34,139 nucleotides of DNA from Gammaproteobacteria bacterium (GCA_021773335.1 JAJFKG010000021.1:1-34139), one strand, 5' to 3'; positions 21,809 through 31,433 are shown, counted from the stretch's first letter. Program-made: numbers and translations. The notes: generated from the sequence alone by a model not told the origin.

Positions 21809-24166
21809 TTAGTTCTTTTCAAGTGTATATAGAATGTCTGCACCACTACCCAAACTATTGGTTTGTCCTTGTAGTGAAAAATGCTTGTTAAGTTGATAGC
21901 GTACATTGAAGGTATTGATAGGGTCCAGGATTCCAATGCTGTAACTGACAAATAAACGTGAGGTAAGGGCCTTGCCAAGAACAACGGAAGTATTTTCTTC
22001 GACAGTATTATTTTTAGGATCGTAATTCGCTTGCTGGCCTATCGTCATTTCATCGAGGCCAACTTTCTTCTGCAATTTATCTTTAAATGATGCGCTGCGG
22101 CCACCGTCAATATTAAGTGCTGATAATAGGGTTATTAATGATGAGAGATCGGCCTCTGATGCCTTATCGGCAGGTTTACCCAGGATCATATATGACAAGA
22201 TATCTTTCTGTGATAGGCCAGCTGGATTTGATATGAGGCTGATTTTAGGATTTTTTAGTGTGCCACTGACATTGACACCCACTGCGATTTTTTGGGCAGA
22301 AGGAAGTAGTTTGGCACTACTTACATCATTACTGGCAACGTCAGTTTTTGTTTGTGAGATTTTGGTTACTGATTTGGTGGCATTGATACTCAGCCCAGGG
22401 TTAGCAATGGGGCCACCGGTAAAGATCAAGCGTCCTTTACTGATATCGAGTTTTTGACCATAGGCGGTGAATGATCCTTGTGTGATTTTAAGTTCGCCGT
22501 CGGCAGTTGTGGCAAGTTTAGGCGCGCTATGTAGTGCTATGTTGCCACCGATATTCGCGACTAAGCCAGAGGTATCGATATTAACTTTTTGACCCAAGTT
22601 TATTTTGACATTTAAGTAAGTATCATAAGGCAGCGCAGGCATTTCTTTGCGTTTTTTGCTCACAAAAATAACGTCATCTGGTAATGTTGTTGTGCTCGTA
22701 AAGTCAGTTGGTTTGAGGGATGCGCTAGGCACAATTAGCTCACCAGTTAGGTCAAGGCGACGACCTTTGAGGGTCAGGGTTAAGTTAGGGGAAATAGTTA
22801 CTTGGTATTGTGAACCATCAAGCAATTGAAAGTCTTTGCCAGCTAATGACAGTGTTGATGTTGAGTTTGATTTTTTAGTATAGAGGTTGCCTGTGAGTTT
22901 AAGAGCGCCGTGATTTGCTTGTAATAAGCTAGATAAGTTAAGTACGTTATTATCTAAGTTTAGGTTAACTTTTAGACTTGAATCACTGATAGGCAGTTGT
23001 CTATAGACAATGTGTTTGGATTCGGCGTTAATGCGAAGTTTTGCGTGTTGGGTTGTGCCGTTTAATTTTCCAGTTAGCGTGAGTGAGCCACTAGCCTGTG
23101 GTAACACTGTGGCTAAGTTTGGACTATGGAGTGAAAAATTTGTATTAATCTGTTTGTTCCATGTGCCACTGATTTTTAGTTGACTAGAAGCACTTTTTAC
23201 TATTGTATTAAAATTTATTTTTTGACTTTTTTGTGAAACTGTCGCTGCGCCACTAATAGGATATCCGTTTAACTTGCCAGTTAACTTTTGTAATTGATAG
23301 GATGCTTGCAAGGCGTTCTTTTGTTGTTTACCAGAGGTTATAAATTGAAAATTAATTTTTCCTGGCCATGCTTGCCACTGTTTTCCGGGATTTAACTGCT
23401 TGGCATTGAGGATAAAGTGCCAGCCTGCTGGTTGCTTCCAGTTTGCATGTCCTGAAGCTTTAATTGTGCCGGCTAAGGTATCGGCATCAAGTTTGATGTC
23501 ACTTAGCTTTTGAGTATCACCATTGGCCGCCATTTCCCACGTACCTTTGGGTAACACTGTGTGGGCTGGAATAATAAGTTTGGCCACGGTAGACCAGCTA
23601 AGATGACTTAATGGTGTAGTGAGGGTTGTTGTTATTGTGCCATTAAAAGGTGGTTGGAATTGCGTATCTAAGACAACTTTGCTGCTATTACCAGTAATAT
23701 TCGTTAGTGTTTTCAGACTTTGTTGTGGGGCGAGCGAGGTACTTTGTTTTAACTGTAAGTTAACAGTGTGAGGAGCACGTAGGCTTATTGTTCCTTTAAG
23801 TGCCAACGTGGTGTTTGCGAGCGTTATAGCGCTTTTATGGTTGCTGTTAGTTTTGAAAACTAAGCCTTCAATATCGATTTTGTCTAACGTGAATCGACCA
23901 TGTAATAAATCCCATGGCTGCCAATTAAAGGTTAGCTTTTTAATGTGTATGTCAGAACCTGCATTGGTATAGTTAATGTCCTGTAGTTGCAGATCGTTGA
24001 GTAAACTGCCCTTGACCTTGGCGATAGTCAGCTTTCCAGGAATATAGTGACTGGCTTCTTTCATTAAAACATGCGCACCACTGCTGGTGCCAAGTAGCCA
24101 TACCAAGCTGCAAGCTGATAATAGGATGAAACCTAATAACAAGCGGTTTATCGTCTTTTTTATCAT
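21809..24166 (-). CDS. tamB: TamB, translocation and assembly module inner-membrane subunit
   Basis: 785 residues, clearly shorter than the roughly 1,260 of E. coli TamB. A signal anchor helix (LLLGFILLSACSLVWLLGTSSG) is followed by repetitive beta-rich sequence and the conserved C-terminal TamB domain (DUF490), with GELKITQGSFTAYGQKLDISKGRLIFTGGPIANPGL, VGVNVSGTLKNPKISLISNPA and LSYMILGKP. This domain spans the periplasm as a lipid-conducting beta groove and contacts TamA. Its start overlaps the tamA stop by four bases. The shortening lies in the repetitive middle, implying a shorter groove; no frameshift is visible. Confidence 0.92.
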   Translation of the reverse strand: MIKKTINRLLLGFILLSACSLVWLLGTSSGAHVLMKEASHYIPGKLTIAKVKGSLLNDLQLQDINYTNAGSDIHIKKLTFNWQPWDLLHGRFTLDKIDIEGLVFKTNSNHKSAITLANTTLALKGTISLRAPHTVNLQLKQSTSLAPQQSLKTLTNITGNSSKVVLDTQFQPPFNGTITTTLTTPLSHLSWSTVAKLIIPAHTVLPKGTWEMAANGDTQKLSDIKLDADTLAGTIKASGHANWKQPAGWHFILNAKQLNPGKQWQAWPGKINFQFITSGKQQKNALQASYQLQKLTGKLNGYPISGAATVSQKSQKINFNTIVKSASSQLKISGTWNKQINTNFSLHSPNLATVLPQASGSLTLTGKLNGTTQHAKLRINAESKHIVYRQLPISDSSLKVNLNLDNNVLNLSSLLQANHGALKLTGNLYTKKSNSTSTLSLAGKDFQLLDGSQYQVTISPNLTLTLKGRRLDLTGELIVPSASLKPTDFTSTTTLPDDVIFVSKKRKEMPALPYDTYLNVKINLGQKVNIDTSGLVANIGGNIALHSAPKLATTADGELKITQGSFTAYGQKLDISKGRLIFTGGPIANPGLSINATKSVTKISQTKTDVASNDVSSAKLLPSAQKIAVGVNVSGTLKNPKISLISNPAGLSQKDILSYMILGKPADKASEADLSSLITLLSALNIDGGRSASFKDKLQKKVGLDEMTIGQQANYDPKNNTVEENTSVVLGKALTSRLFVSYSIGILDPINTFNVRYQLNKHFSLQGQTNSLGSGADILYTLEKN

Positions 24167-25893
24167 AAGTCAGGCCCCATGGTAAATTGTACTTTCACGC
24201 CTTTGCCACCTTTGTTTAGGGTGTGAGCGACGGTTAATTCTAACGGGCCTATAGGTGATGCGTACATGACACCGCCACCTGCACCACTTTTGATTGGAAA
24301 CTCAAAGTGGTCTGAAGCATTACCTGCATCGATAAATGTTGTTGCGTACCACTTGCCGTAGATACGTTGTTGGAACTCGCCACTGCCAACATAGAGATAA
24401 CGACCGGGGCCTAAGTCTTCATAGTCAAAGCCACGTATACTACTTGCGCCACCTGCGAAATAACGTAGTGATAGTGGGAATTTTTTCAAATCACTGACAG
24501 TAGTAAAACCATAATCACCACGCAAAATGAGACGATTACCGGGGTACAAGCTATGAATATATTTTTCGTGCGCTTCAAATTGTGCAAAACTGACGGTTGA
24601 AATTAAGGGTTTTGCAGCACCACGTACCGTTGTTGAAAAGCGATTACCGTTGGTAGTAAATATTGTATTATTCGCTTTAGTACGTGTTAGTGTCATAGAT
24701 GGAATAAGCAAATTTGAGCGTTGTACACGCGCCTCTTTGGCTGTTTGTCCCGGTAGCTTAAAGCGTTCTGCTTGATAACTGAGTGCTAAGGTGCGCTGCC
24801 AATCACCTATCTTTGAATGATAGCCCGCAGTTAAATTCAAGGTTTGACTGCGCCCACCAACACTAGGCGCTTGTTGGCTATAACCGGTGCCTAAGCTGTA
24901 TTGGTCATTTATCGGATTGATTCCGGGTATATAGTAGGTAGCTTGCACATTACTTTGAATTTGCGAGACTTGGGCGATGGCATTAAAGTGTTGTCCGGTT
25001 GAGGTAATGTGGCGCCAATCCCAACCAACGCTACCGCGTACCCCGGTATCAGTACCATAACCAAGGCCTAAATTGATTTGGTGCTTTTTGCGCGGAGTAA
25101 CATTGATGTTAATGGGTATGTTGCTGCCTTGTGTTTGGCCGCGTAGAGGTTGTATTGCAACACCCGAAAAATAAGTGCTATTCGATAGGTTTTGTTGTGC
25201 TTTTAAGATATCGCTGCTGGAGTAAGGCTGGCCTGGTTTCATCGGCAAGAATTTTTTTAGAAAACGCTCAGAAAAAGGTGTCTTATTAAAGTGAATTTTA
25301 CCATAATAGTAACGTTTTCCTGTTACAAAACGTATTTTCACTGTAGCCGTATAGCTCAATAAGTTAATCGCAATGTGATGCTGTGTCATTTGCGAATTTA
25401 AATAACCAGTGCGCTCTGCGATATTGTATAGCATATTTTTTACCGCATTATAGTCGCTGGTTTGTAGCACCTTACCTTTTTGCAGGGGTAAGTTAGCAAG
25501 ATAGTTTGTGAAAGCAGGCTCTTTGGCCCCAGGCCCAGTAATTTTAATGTCGACCCTCGAAATTTTAAGCGGTGGCCCAATCTTTACATCAAATGTCGCA
25601 CGCCAAGTGCTACCTGCTTGCTGCAATTGTGATTTGATCGTTGCGTGAAAATAACCGTAGGGTTGTAATGCCAAACGGATATTCTTGGGAGCCTTGGCAT
25701 AAAAGCGTTTGATTTGTGCTTCGTTGGGATGTCTGCCAGCTGGTTTTGACAAGATTGCTAAACGTGCTTGGACATTCTGTAGGGGTTTTCCCTCTATGCC
25801 ATTTACCTTGTACTCGAAAGACGATTTCGCATAGCCACACAATGGGAGTATGAGCAAAACAATGAAGATTGCGCTGTATAATTTTTTATCCAT
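24163..25893 (-). CDS. tamA: TamA, outer-membrane Omp85-family barrel
   Basis: About 576 residues from the ATG at 25893, where the signal peptide MDKKLYSAIFIVLLILPLCGYA begins; an ATG eight codons upstream (25917) is equally without a ribosome site. After it come three POTRA domains (to about residue 260; YNAVKNMLYNIAERTGYL and FSERFLKKFLPMKPGQPYSSSDI mark them), then a 16-strand barrel with GGASSIRGFDYEDLGP, the lid-lock RGF motif of Omp85 proteins, and a C-terminal beta signal. With TamB it forms the TAM complex, which helps insert some outer-membrane proteins and move phospholipids. Divergent from the S1/P1 nuclease gene. Confidence 0.93.
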   Translation of the reverse strand: MDKKLYSAIFIVLLILPLCGYAKSSFEYKVNGIEGKPLQNVQARLAILSKPAGRHPNEAQIKRFYAKAPKNIRLALQPYGYFHATIKSQLQQAGSTWRATFDVKIGPPLKISRVDIKITGPGAKEPAFTNYLANLPLQKGKVLQTSDYNAVKNMLYNIAERTGYLNSQMTQHHIAINLLSYTATVKIRFVTGKRYYYGKIHFNKTPFSERFLKKFLPMKPGQPYSSSDILKAQQNLSNSTYFSGVAIQPLRGQTQGSNIPININVTPRKKHQINLGLGYGTDTGVRGSVGWDWRHITSTGQHFNAIAQVSQIQSNVQATYYIPGINPINDQYSLGTGYSQQAPSVGGRSQTLNLTAGYHSKIGDWQRTLALSYQAERFKLPGQTAKEARVQRSNLLIPSMTLTRTKANNTIFTTNGNRFSTTVRGAAKPLISTVSFAQFEAHEKYIHSLYPGNRLILRGDYGFTTVSDLKKFPLSLRYFAGGASSIRGFDYEDLGPGRYLYVGSGEFQQRIYGKWYATTFIDAGNASDHFEFPIKSGAGGGVMYASPIGPLELTVAHTLNKGGKGVKVQFTMGPDL

Positions 25894-25988
25894 AACGTTT
25901 TTTATTGTTATGCCCATTTTAATGCGTAAGCCTACGTGAATTGGTCAAATAAATTGACAGTTGCAGCCAGTATGTGGCTCGTGATACT

Positions 25989-26022
25989 TATACCCCTCGT
26001 ACCTGAAGATGCGAGGGGTATA
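25989..26022. repeat. Palindromic repeat, copy 2
   Basis: TATACCCCTCG and CGAGGGGTATA pair around a CGTACCTGAAGATGCG-type core whose CCTGAAGA loop is identical to that at 8212-8219. It lies between the divergent tamA and nuclease genes, so it cannot be a simple terminator. Together the two copies define a REP-like family in this genome. Confidence 0.7.
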
Positions 26023-26122
26023 TGTGTGACCCATTTAAAGGGGCGACATTATATAACAATGTCTGGTCAAAAATAAAGCGAAGTTTGTTTTGTTAAGTCA
26101 GGCCTGTACAGGATTTATACAT

Positions 26123-27010
26123 ATGAGCGCAAGGAGCCGCTTTTTAGGATGCTTCCTCGCAACAACCTTTTTGCTATTCTCGCCGACCGCAAGTGCTTGG
26201 TATGCACTTGGTCATGAGCTTGTCGCACAGATCGCTTACGATAATTTGCAACCCGCCACGAAAAAACAAGTGAATGATTTAGTGCGGGTATTGATTCCCG
26301 TGTATCCGCGTAATAGTAGTTTTGTGCGTGCAGCAATTTGGGCAGATGAGATCAAAGGTGATGATGTTGCAGCTTTTAACAGTTGGCACTATATCAATAT
26401 CCCTTATATACGGGGACGGGTAAAATGGCCTCATCATAAAACGCCACGCGTTAATCGGCAAAATGTGGTGTGGGCGATTGCACAAAGTGAATCAGTGTTA
26501 CGTAGTTCGAAATCTAGTAAATTTGAAAAAGCGTTATTTTTATGTTTTCTAATTCACTTTGTGGGTGATATTCATCAACCACTACATACGACGAATTTAT
26601 ACTCACGCCAATTTCCCTATGGCGACCAAGGTGGAAATCTTTATCCTGTTTCTACCTCTTATGCTAAGAATTTGCATAGCTTATGGGATCAAGGTGTTGG
26701 CTTGTTAGATAAAGATGGTCAGCCGTATCAAGCGAATCAAAAACAAATACGCGAGCTTGCATTAAAGTTACAGCAGAAGTATCCACATCAACATTATACA
26801 CGTGAGATTGCTGATGTTAACTCACAAGATTGGGCGGAAAATGGTTATAAGCTCGCGCAGCACTTTGTGTATAAAATCCCACAAGGTAAGGCACCAAGTA
26901 AAAGTTATACTCGTAAAGCACAAGTAATTGCAGGAGAGCGTATTGCTTTAGCCGGTTATCGTTTAGCAGTAATTCTGAATCAAATGTATGGAGACAATGA
27001 TAATGCGTAA
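26123..27010 (+). CDS. Secreted S1/P1-type nuclease
   Basis: 295 residues from the ATG at 26123 (AGGAT nine bases upstream); a TTG frame opens earlier at 26090 but adds a poor N-terminus. The signal peptide ends SASA, giving a mature N-terminus W-Y-A-L-G-H. In this family the terminal tryptophan itself binds the trinuclear zinc site. Further ligands are seen in AAIWADEIK (D75), HFVGDIHQPLH (H145, D149, H151) and NLHSLWD (H185, D189). Such enzymes cleave single-stranded DNA/RNA and remove 3'-phosphates outside the cytosol, for nutrient gain or defence against DNA. The 3' end overlaps the next gene by 8 bases. Confidence 0.92.
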   Translation: MSARSRFLGCFLATTFLLFSPTASAWYALGHELVAQIAYDNLQPATKKQVNDLVRVLIPVYPRNSSFVRAAIWADEIKGDDVAAFNSWHYINIPYIRGRVKWPHHKTPRVNRQNVVWAIAQSESVLRSSKSSKFEKALFLCFLIHFVGDIHQPLHTTNLYSRQFPYGDQGGNLYPVSTSYAKNLHSLWDQGVGLLDKDGQPYQANQKQIRELALKLQQKYPHQHYTREIADVNSQDWAENGYKLAQHFVYKIPQGKAPSKSYTRKAQVIAGERIALAGYRLAVILNQMYGDNDNA

Positions 27011-28136
27011 AGTATTAGTGACTGGAGCAGGGAAGATTGGACTGCTGATTTCTTGCCTATTGGCAGACTCAAATGACTATCAAGTATTTCTTGCGGATAT
27101 TGATTTTTCACACGTTGATCCTGAACGTTTAGCTGCAAAAAATTTACAAATTGTTAAGCTGGACGTTACTGATAAAAAAAATATGGATAAGTTTGCCAAA
27201 AAACATCAGCTAGATGTGGTGATCTCAAGTTTGCCTTATTTTTGTAATTTGCCAGTAGCTGAGTTTGCCCATGAGCATCAGTTACATTATTTTGATTTGA
27301 CAGAGGATATGAATGTTACCAACGGTGTAAAAGAATTGGCGCAAGGCGCTAAGAATGCCTTTGTGCCACAGTGCGGTTTGGCGCCTGGATTTATTGGGAT
27401 TGTTGCTAATAGTTTGATTCAGAAGTTTGATAGTGTCGAGAGTGTGAAGATGCGAGTTGGGGCACTACCGATTAATTCTAATAATGCGTTACAGTATTCA
27501 TTAACTTGGTCGACCGATGGTTTACTTAATGAGTATGGCAATCCTTGTTTTGGTATAAGACAAGGTGAGCTGACGGTGATGCATCCATTAGAAGCTTTAG
27601 AGTCGATTCAAATCGATGGCCTATCTTACGAAGCCTTTAACACGTCTGGCGGTCTCGGGAGTTTGCCGGAGCTTTATGTCGGTAAGGTAGACTTAATGAA
27701 TTATAAAACCATTCGTTACCCAGGCCACTGTGGTATGGCTCGTTTGTTAATGCAGGATTTAAAACTTAATCAAGATCGCGATACCTTAAAGCGTATTTTA
27801 GAGAATGCAATACCGAAGACATATCAAGACGTGATCCTGATCTATGTGTCGGTTACTGGTAAGCAAGGTGCTGAGTTTATTGAAGAGAATTACTTTAATA
27901 AAGTGTATCCACAAATCATTGCAGGCCAGCGCTGGTCTGCAATTCAAGTGACTACTGCTTCAGGAATTTGCGCGGTTGCTGATATTGTGTTGACTAACTC
28001 CAAAAAATACCAAGGCTTTGTCTACCAAGAACAAATATCGTTACACGAGTTGCTAAATAATCGCTTTGGTAGAAATTATGAAACCAGAGTTAGCAATGAT
28101 GAGCATCCTGTTGTTAAAATATGTAACTTAACTTAA
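27003..28136 (+). CDS. Saccharopine dehydrogenase-like / lysine 6-dehydrogenase-like oxidoreductase
   Basis: 377 residues from the ATG at 27003, with GGAGA nine bases upstream, inside the nuclease reading frame; an earlier ATG at 26988 has no ribosome site. The N-terminal Rossmann fold begins KVLVTGAGKIGLLI. VVISSLPYFCNLPVAEFAHEHQLHYFDLTED and FVPQCGLAPGFIGIVAN are typical of the saccharopine-dehydrogenase NADP/C-terminal family (LYS9-like, single-domain). With the aldehyde dehydrogenase that follows, it would make 2-aminoadipate semialdehyde from saccharopine or directly from lysine. The sequence does not let me choose. Cytosolic. Confidence 0.82.
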   Translation: MRKVLVTGAGKIGLLISCLLADSNDYQVFLADIDFSHVDPERLAAKNLQIVKLDVTDKKNMDKFAKKHQLDVVISSLPYFCNLPVAEFAHEHQLHYFDLTEDMNVTNGVKELAQGAKNAFVPQCGLAPGFIGIVANSLIQKFDSVESVKMRVGALPINSNNALQYSLTWSTDGLLNEYGNPCFGIRQGELTVMHPLEALESIQIDGLSYEAFNTSGGLGSLPELYVGKVDLMNYKTIRYPGHCGMARLLMQDLKLNQDRDTLKRILENAIPKTYQDVILIYVSVTGKQGAEFIEENYFNKVYPQIIAGQRWSAIQVTTASGICAVADIVLTNSKKYQGFVYQEQISLHELLNNRFGRNYETRVSNDEHPVVKICNLT

Positions 28137-28169
28137 AGCGCTTATAACCAAGATTAAAGGGGAGGCAGA

Positions 28170-29696
28170 GTGGCCAAGATGGATTTTTTAAAAACCTTAG
28201 GTATTCAAGCTATCAATGCTGGGGCTTGTAGTGGCCCGGATGCTTGGTTGCTGGGTAGTAAAGATAATTTGCTACAGTCACATACGCCGGTAGATGATAC
28301 CCTGATTGCGAAAATAACGTATGCCAGCGAAGAAGATTATCAGACCATTGTAAAGCGAGCTCAAACGGCAGCTATAGCGTGGCGCAAGGTGCCTGCACCA
28401 GTACGTGGTGAATTTATTCGTCAAGTAGCCGATGCCTTGCGTGAATATAAAGATGCACTAGGAAGTTTGGTCGCGTATGAAATGGGTAAACCCAAAGCCG
28501 AAGGTGATGGTGAAGTACAGGAGATGATTGATATTGCAGATTTTGCAGTTGGCCAGTCACGCATGTTATATGGCTATACGATGCATTCAGAGCGACCTGA
28601 GCACCGTATGTATGAACAATGGCATCCCCTTGGTACTATCGGAGTGATATCCGCATTTAATTTTCCTGTTGCGGTTTGGGCATGGAATGCTTTTATCGCA
28701 GCAATTGCGGGTAATACGACGGTTTGGAAACCTTCTACAAAGACACCTTTATGTGCGATCGCCGTACAACATATCTGTAATCAAGTCATGCAACGTTGTG
28801 GTTATCAAAGTATTTTTTCTTTTTTTATACCAGAGACAGTTGAACTGACAGAACAGTTTGTCGCGGATAAACGTTTGCCCTTAATTTCTTTTACTGGTTC
28901 AACGCCTACCGGTAGACACGTGGCGGCGATCGTAGCAAAACGTCTGGGTCGCTGCTTGTTGGAGTTGGGCGGCAATAATGCGGTGATTATTGATGAAACC
29001 GCGGATTTGAAATTAGTGATTCCAGCGGTGGTGTTTGGTGCAGTGGGCACGGCAGGGCAGCGTTGTACCACAATCCGACGTTTAATTATTCATGAGTCTA
29101 TTTATGATGAAGTTAAGGCAAGCTTAGTCAAGGCTTATAAACAAGTCGTAGTTGGCAATCCATTAGAATCTGGCGTGCATATGGGACCGCTTATTGATAG
29201 CGAAGCAGCAGCTGCTTATGGTAAAGCGATAGATGAGATTCGTGCTGCGGGCGGCAAGATTCTGTGTGGTGGTAAAGCGATTAAACAAACTGGTAATTAT
29301 GTTGAGCCAACGATTGTTCAAGCGCAAGCAGATTGGGATATCGTGCAACGCGAAACTTTTGCGCCAATTTTATATTTGCTATCGTATAGTACGATAGAAC
29401 AGGCAATCGCCATTCAAAACGGTGTTAGTCAAGGACTTTCTTCAGCATTGTTTACCAATAATATTCGCAATGCAGAACTATACCTGTCAGCGCGGGGCAG
29501 CGATTGTGGGATTGCGAATATTAATATTGGAACTTCAGGGGCAGAAATTGGTGGGGCATTTGGTGGTGAAAAAGATACTGGCGGGGGCCGTGAATCGGGT
29601 TCTGATGCCTGGAAAGCCTATATGCGTCGGCAAACCAACACCATTAATTGGGGGGCTGAGTTGCCGTTGGCGCAAGGGATTAAGTTCGAATTGTAA
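28170..29696 (+). CDS. ALDH7-family (antiquitin-like) aldehyde dehydrogenase
   Basis: 508 residues. ALDH core: [12 protein letters not shown] and WKPS (K187) for NAD binding, [12 protein letters not shown], the general base E265 in LELGGNN and the nucleophile C299 in GTAGQRCTT. The C-terminal [38 protein letters not shown] is the signature of the ALDH7/antiquitin branch (2-aminoadipate semialdehyde dehydrogenase, AmaB in Pseudomonas). It oxidises the semialdehyde to 2-aminoadipate, the second half of lysine breakdown. The start is GTG with GGGGAGG just upstream; an ATG three codons later is possible. It lies 33 bases after the dehydrogenase gene, same operon. Confidence 0.9.
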   Translation: MAKMDFLKTLGIQAINAGACSGPDAWLLGSKDNLLQSHTPVDDTLIAKITYASEEDYQTIVKRAQTAAIAWRKVPAPVRGEFIRQVADALREYKDALGSLVAYEMGKPKAEGDGEVQEMIDIADFAVGQSRMLYGYTMHSERPEHRMYEQWHPLGTIGVISAFNFPVAVWAWNAFIAAIAGNTTVWKPSTKTPLCAIAVQHICNQVMQRCGYQSIFSFFIPETVELTEQFVADKRLPLISFTGSTPTGRHVAAIVAKRLGRCLLELGGNNAVIIDETADLKLVIPAVVFGAVGTAGQRCTTIRRLIIHESIYDEVKASLVKAYKQVVVGNPLESGVHMGPLIDSEAAAAYGKAIDEIRAAGGKILCGGKAIKQTGNYVEPTIVQAQADWDIVQRETFAPILYLLSYSTIEQAIAIQNGVSQGLSSALFTNNIRNAELYLSARGSDCGIANINIGTSGAEIGGAFGGEKDTGGGRESGSDAWKAYMRRQTNTINWGAELPLAQGIKFEL

Positions 29697-29745
29697 TAGG
29701 GCCTTGTTATGGAGCTAGTTAATTTATTAAGTCGAGAGGTGAGGA

Positions 29746-30309
29746 ATGAATATATTAAAAAAAGGTTGTTTAGGTGCTGGGATAATTCTGTTAAGCGCAT
29801 TATTAACGAATGTAGTGCTAGCGAAACCTGATGTTGCGGTCAAACATGCAACCCAAGTTGGTCAGAAGAAGCCACGGCCTACCGTGCTGGGAGTAAGTCA
29901 TGTCGCGATCACTGTTAGAAACATGGATAATGAAGTCAGTTTTTACCGCGACCTCTTAGGTTTCAAGGTGAAAAGCGATGATTTGCGTGAAGGTTTAGCT
30001 ATTTCAAAAGGCGTGGGTGAGCATCATGTCAAGTTGCGTAATGTTAAATTACAAGCGAAAAATGGCATGGTGCTTGAGTTGATCCAATATATCAAACCGC
30101 GTGGTAAGCCGGCACACCCCAACGCAATTGCAGATTTCGATTATAATCACATGGGTTTGCAGGTTGCGGATGCCGGTAAAGTTTATCAGCAATTAACGGC
30201 GTTGGGAGTGCAGACGGTATCGCCACCAGTTAAAACCCCTGGGGGCAAGAAATTTTTCTATGCGTATGATCCAGAACAAAACCGCATTGAATTTTTTCAA
30301 ATGGCATAG
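29746..30309 (+). CDS. Exported VOC-family (glyoxalase-like) protein
   Basis: 187 residues. A hydrophobic signal segment (GCLGAGIILLSALLTNVVLA) is followed by one vicinal-oxygen-chelate domain: GVSHVAITVRNMDNEVSFYRDLLGFKV, a VLELIQYIKP strand carrying the metal-ligand glutamate, NHMGLQVAD, and FFYAYDPEQNRIEFFQ. The pattern of H...E...H...E ligands fits a metal-dependent glyoxalase or dioxygenase-type site. A signal peptide is unusual for this fold and suggests periplasmic action. GTGAGGA precedes the ATG. Probably end of the lysine operon or an independent unit 49 bases on. Substrate unknown. Confidence 0.82.
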   Translation: MNILKKGCLGAGIILLSALLTNVVLAKPDVAVKHATQVGQKKPRPTVLGVSHVAITVRNMDNEVSFYRDLLGFKVKSDDLREGLAISKGVGEHHVKLRNVKLQAKNGMVLELIQYIKPRGKPAHPNAIADFDYNHMGLQVADAGKVYQQLTALGVQTVSPPVKTPGGKKFFYAYDPEQNRIEFFQMA

Positions 30310-30345
30310 CTTAGCTCAGGAATTAATTAGGTGAGGGCAACGGTG

Positions 30346-30618
30346 TTATTTGCCGTCGTCCTCATCGAAATCGAAATCAAAGTCATCATCAAACGGTAAG
30401 TCTTGCATCTCGCGCAAACGCTTACGTTCCAAGTGATCTTCTATCGAGCGACGAATTTTGTGTAAGTCGCGTGCTTCTTTTTTCTTGTCAGTTTGAAGCC
30501 GACTGTCATCGTCGAAGGTGTCGATGTCTTCAACATAGGCCTCAGAGAATTCGCCGTCTACATCGAAGTCATCTTCGCGTTCTCTACCTGGATTGTCATT
30601 TTGCTCTGTTTGGCTCAT
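30346..30618 (-). CDS. Small acidic protein, PA3496-like
   Basis: 90 residues. It has an acidic N-terminus (DDFDVDGEFSEAYVEDIDTFDDDSR), a basic helix KKEARDLHKIRRSIEDHLERKRLREMQD and a very acidic tail of Asp/Phe repeats. The central R-R-x-I-E-x-x-x-E-x-K-R-L-R-E helix resembles the small PA3496 family, named as putative envelope-integrity proteins. AGGAC lies about ten bases before the ATG. Convergent with the VOC gene. The family match is by pattern only. Confidence 0.6.
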   Translation of the reverse strand: MSQTEQNDNPGREREDDFDVDGEFSEAYVEDIDTFDDDSRLQTDKKKEARDLHKIRRSIEDHLERKRLREMQDLPFDDDFDFDFDEDDGK

Positions 30619-31010
30619 GATGGCGTGTCCTAAAAGCGTTTACATAACTCTTAATGCAAATATAGCCTAAAAAACAGCATCTTTTGTCAGAAGGTGCGCC
30701 TGGTGGTATTTAATGTGTGACTGAGGCTGCGGGAGGTTGTTGCTTAACTGTATGATTTATAGGATATTTATCACTACTTCGTCACCACCGTAAGAGCAAT
30801 CATGCCACTTTCGCATGGAAAAGCAAGCATTTAATAGACATTTTTCTGATTTTGTAACGTTGTTGTTACAAAATCAAAAATTTCCTGTCACATGGAGTTA
30901 ACATAGGTTTGTTAAGCTGCGCGGGTCGATATAAATTTGTGTCGATAATGAACAGGTTGTTGAAAGACAACAAGTCAGACTAACGTAACTATATAAAAGG
31001 AAATCATACT
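30619..31010 (+). promoter_or_regulatory. Regulatory region before a small secreted-protein gene
   Basis: Nearly 400 bases without a gene. Main feature: TGATTTTGTAAC (30847-30858) and GTTACAAAATCA (30865-30876) are perfect 12-base arms with spacer GTTGTT. Downstream are candidate promoter elements TTTGTT (30908) and TATAAA (30930-30935), or GATAAT (30944-30949), and a TTGTTG-AAAGA-CAACAA hairpin (30957-30973) in the presumed leader. The palindrome lies just upstream of the promoter, as expected of an activator or repressor site. Nothing else recognised in the stretch. Confidence 0.5.
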
Positions 31011-31289
31011 ATGAAGAAGATTGTATTTGCTGCAGCTATGTCAATCTTAGCCGTTTCTGTTGCTCAAGCCAGTATTTTTGGTGGTAGTAGTGTAAACGAT
31101 AAAAATATGCCTTCAGCCGCTAATGTGACTGTACAACAAGCTGCTCCAGCTGCCAAAGCTGTGGCTAACACCAATAAAGGCAATATGAATATTGCTCGTA
31201 ATAATGCGAATAAAGCAACAGCTCCTGCTGCTGTTAATGCGCAACAACCGGCTACCCAAGGCGCTAATCCCGTCAAGCAAGTTGGTTAA
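31011..31289 (+). CDS. Small secreted Ala/Asn/Gln-rich protein
   Basis: 92 residues. The signal peptide MKKIVFAAAMSILAVSVAQA is followed by a short low-complexity chain rich in Ala, Asn, Gln and Val (VQQAAPAAKAVANTNKGNMNIARNNANKATAPAAV..). There are no cysteines and no known fold; it is probably disordered in the periplasm or outside. AAAGGAAATC gives an excellent ribosome site, and a strong terminator follows 18 bases on, so it is a well-made single-gene unit. Family not recognised. Confidence 0.75.
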   Translation: MKKIVFAAAMSILAVSVAQASIFGGSSVNDKNMPSAANVTVQQAAPAAKAVANTNKGNMNIARNNANKATAPAAVNAQQPATQGANPVKQVG

Positions 31290-31306
31290 GTATTGTTCTG
31301 AAATAG

Positions 31307-31334
31307 AAAAGGGGGCCACTGGCCCCTTTTTTTT
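31307..31334 (+). terminator. Strong Rho-independent terminator
   Basis: GGGGCC-ACT-GGCCCC (31312-31326), flanked by AAAA on the left and eight T on the right. It ends the transcript of the small secreted protein. Confidence 0.9.
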
Positions 31335-31367
31335 GTCTGGATTTATACACAGACTCTCTCTAGCCAA

Positions 31368-31397
31368 TTGGCGTTTTATGTCAGTCATGGTTAGAAT
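31368..31397 (+). promoter_or_regulatory. Probable gltX promoter
   Basis: TTGGCG (31368-31373), 18-base spacer, TAGAAT (31392-31397), 36 bases before the gltX ATG. Confidence 0.5.
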
Positions 31398-31433
31398 CAC
31401 GCCTCTATTAACACTATGCCATAAGAGGTCACG

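Noticed and set aside
25989..26022. Palindrome as a terminator
   Set aside because: It lies between divergent genes and lacks a T-run, so a repeat element is the better reading.
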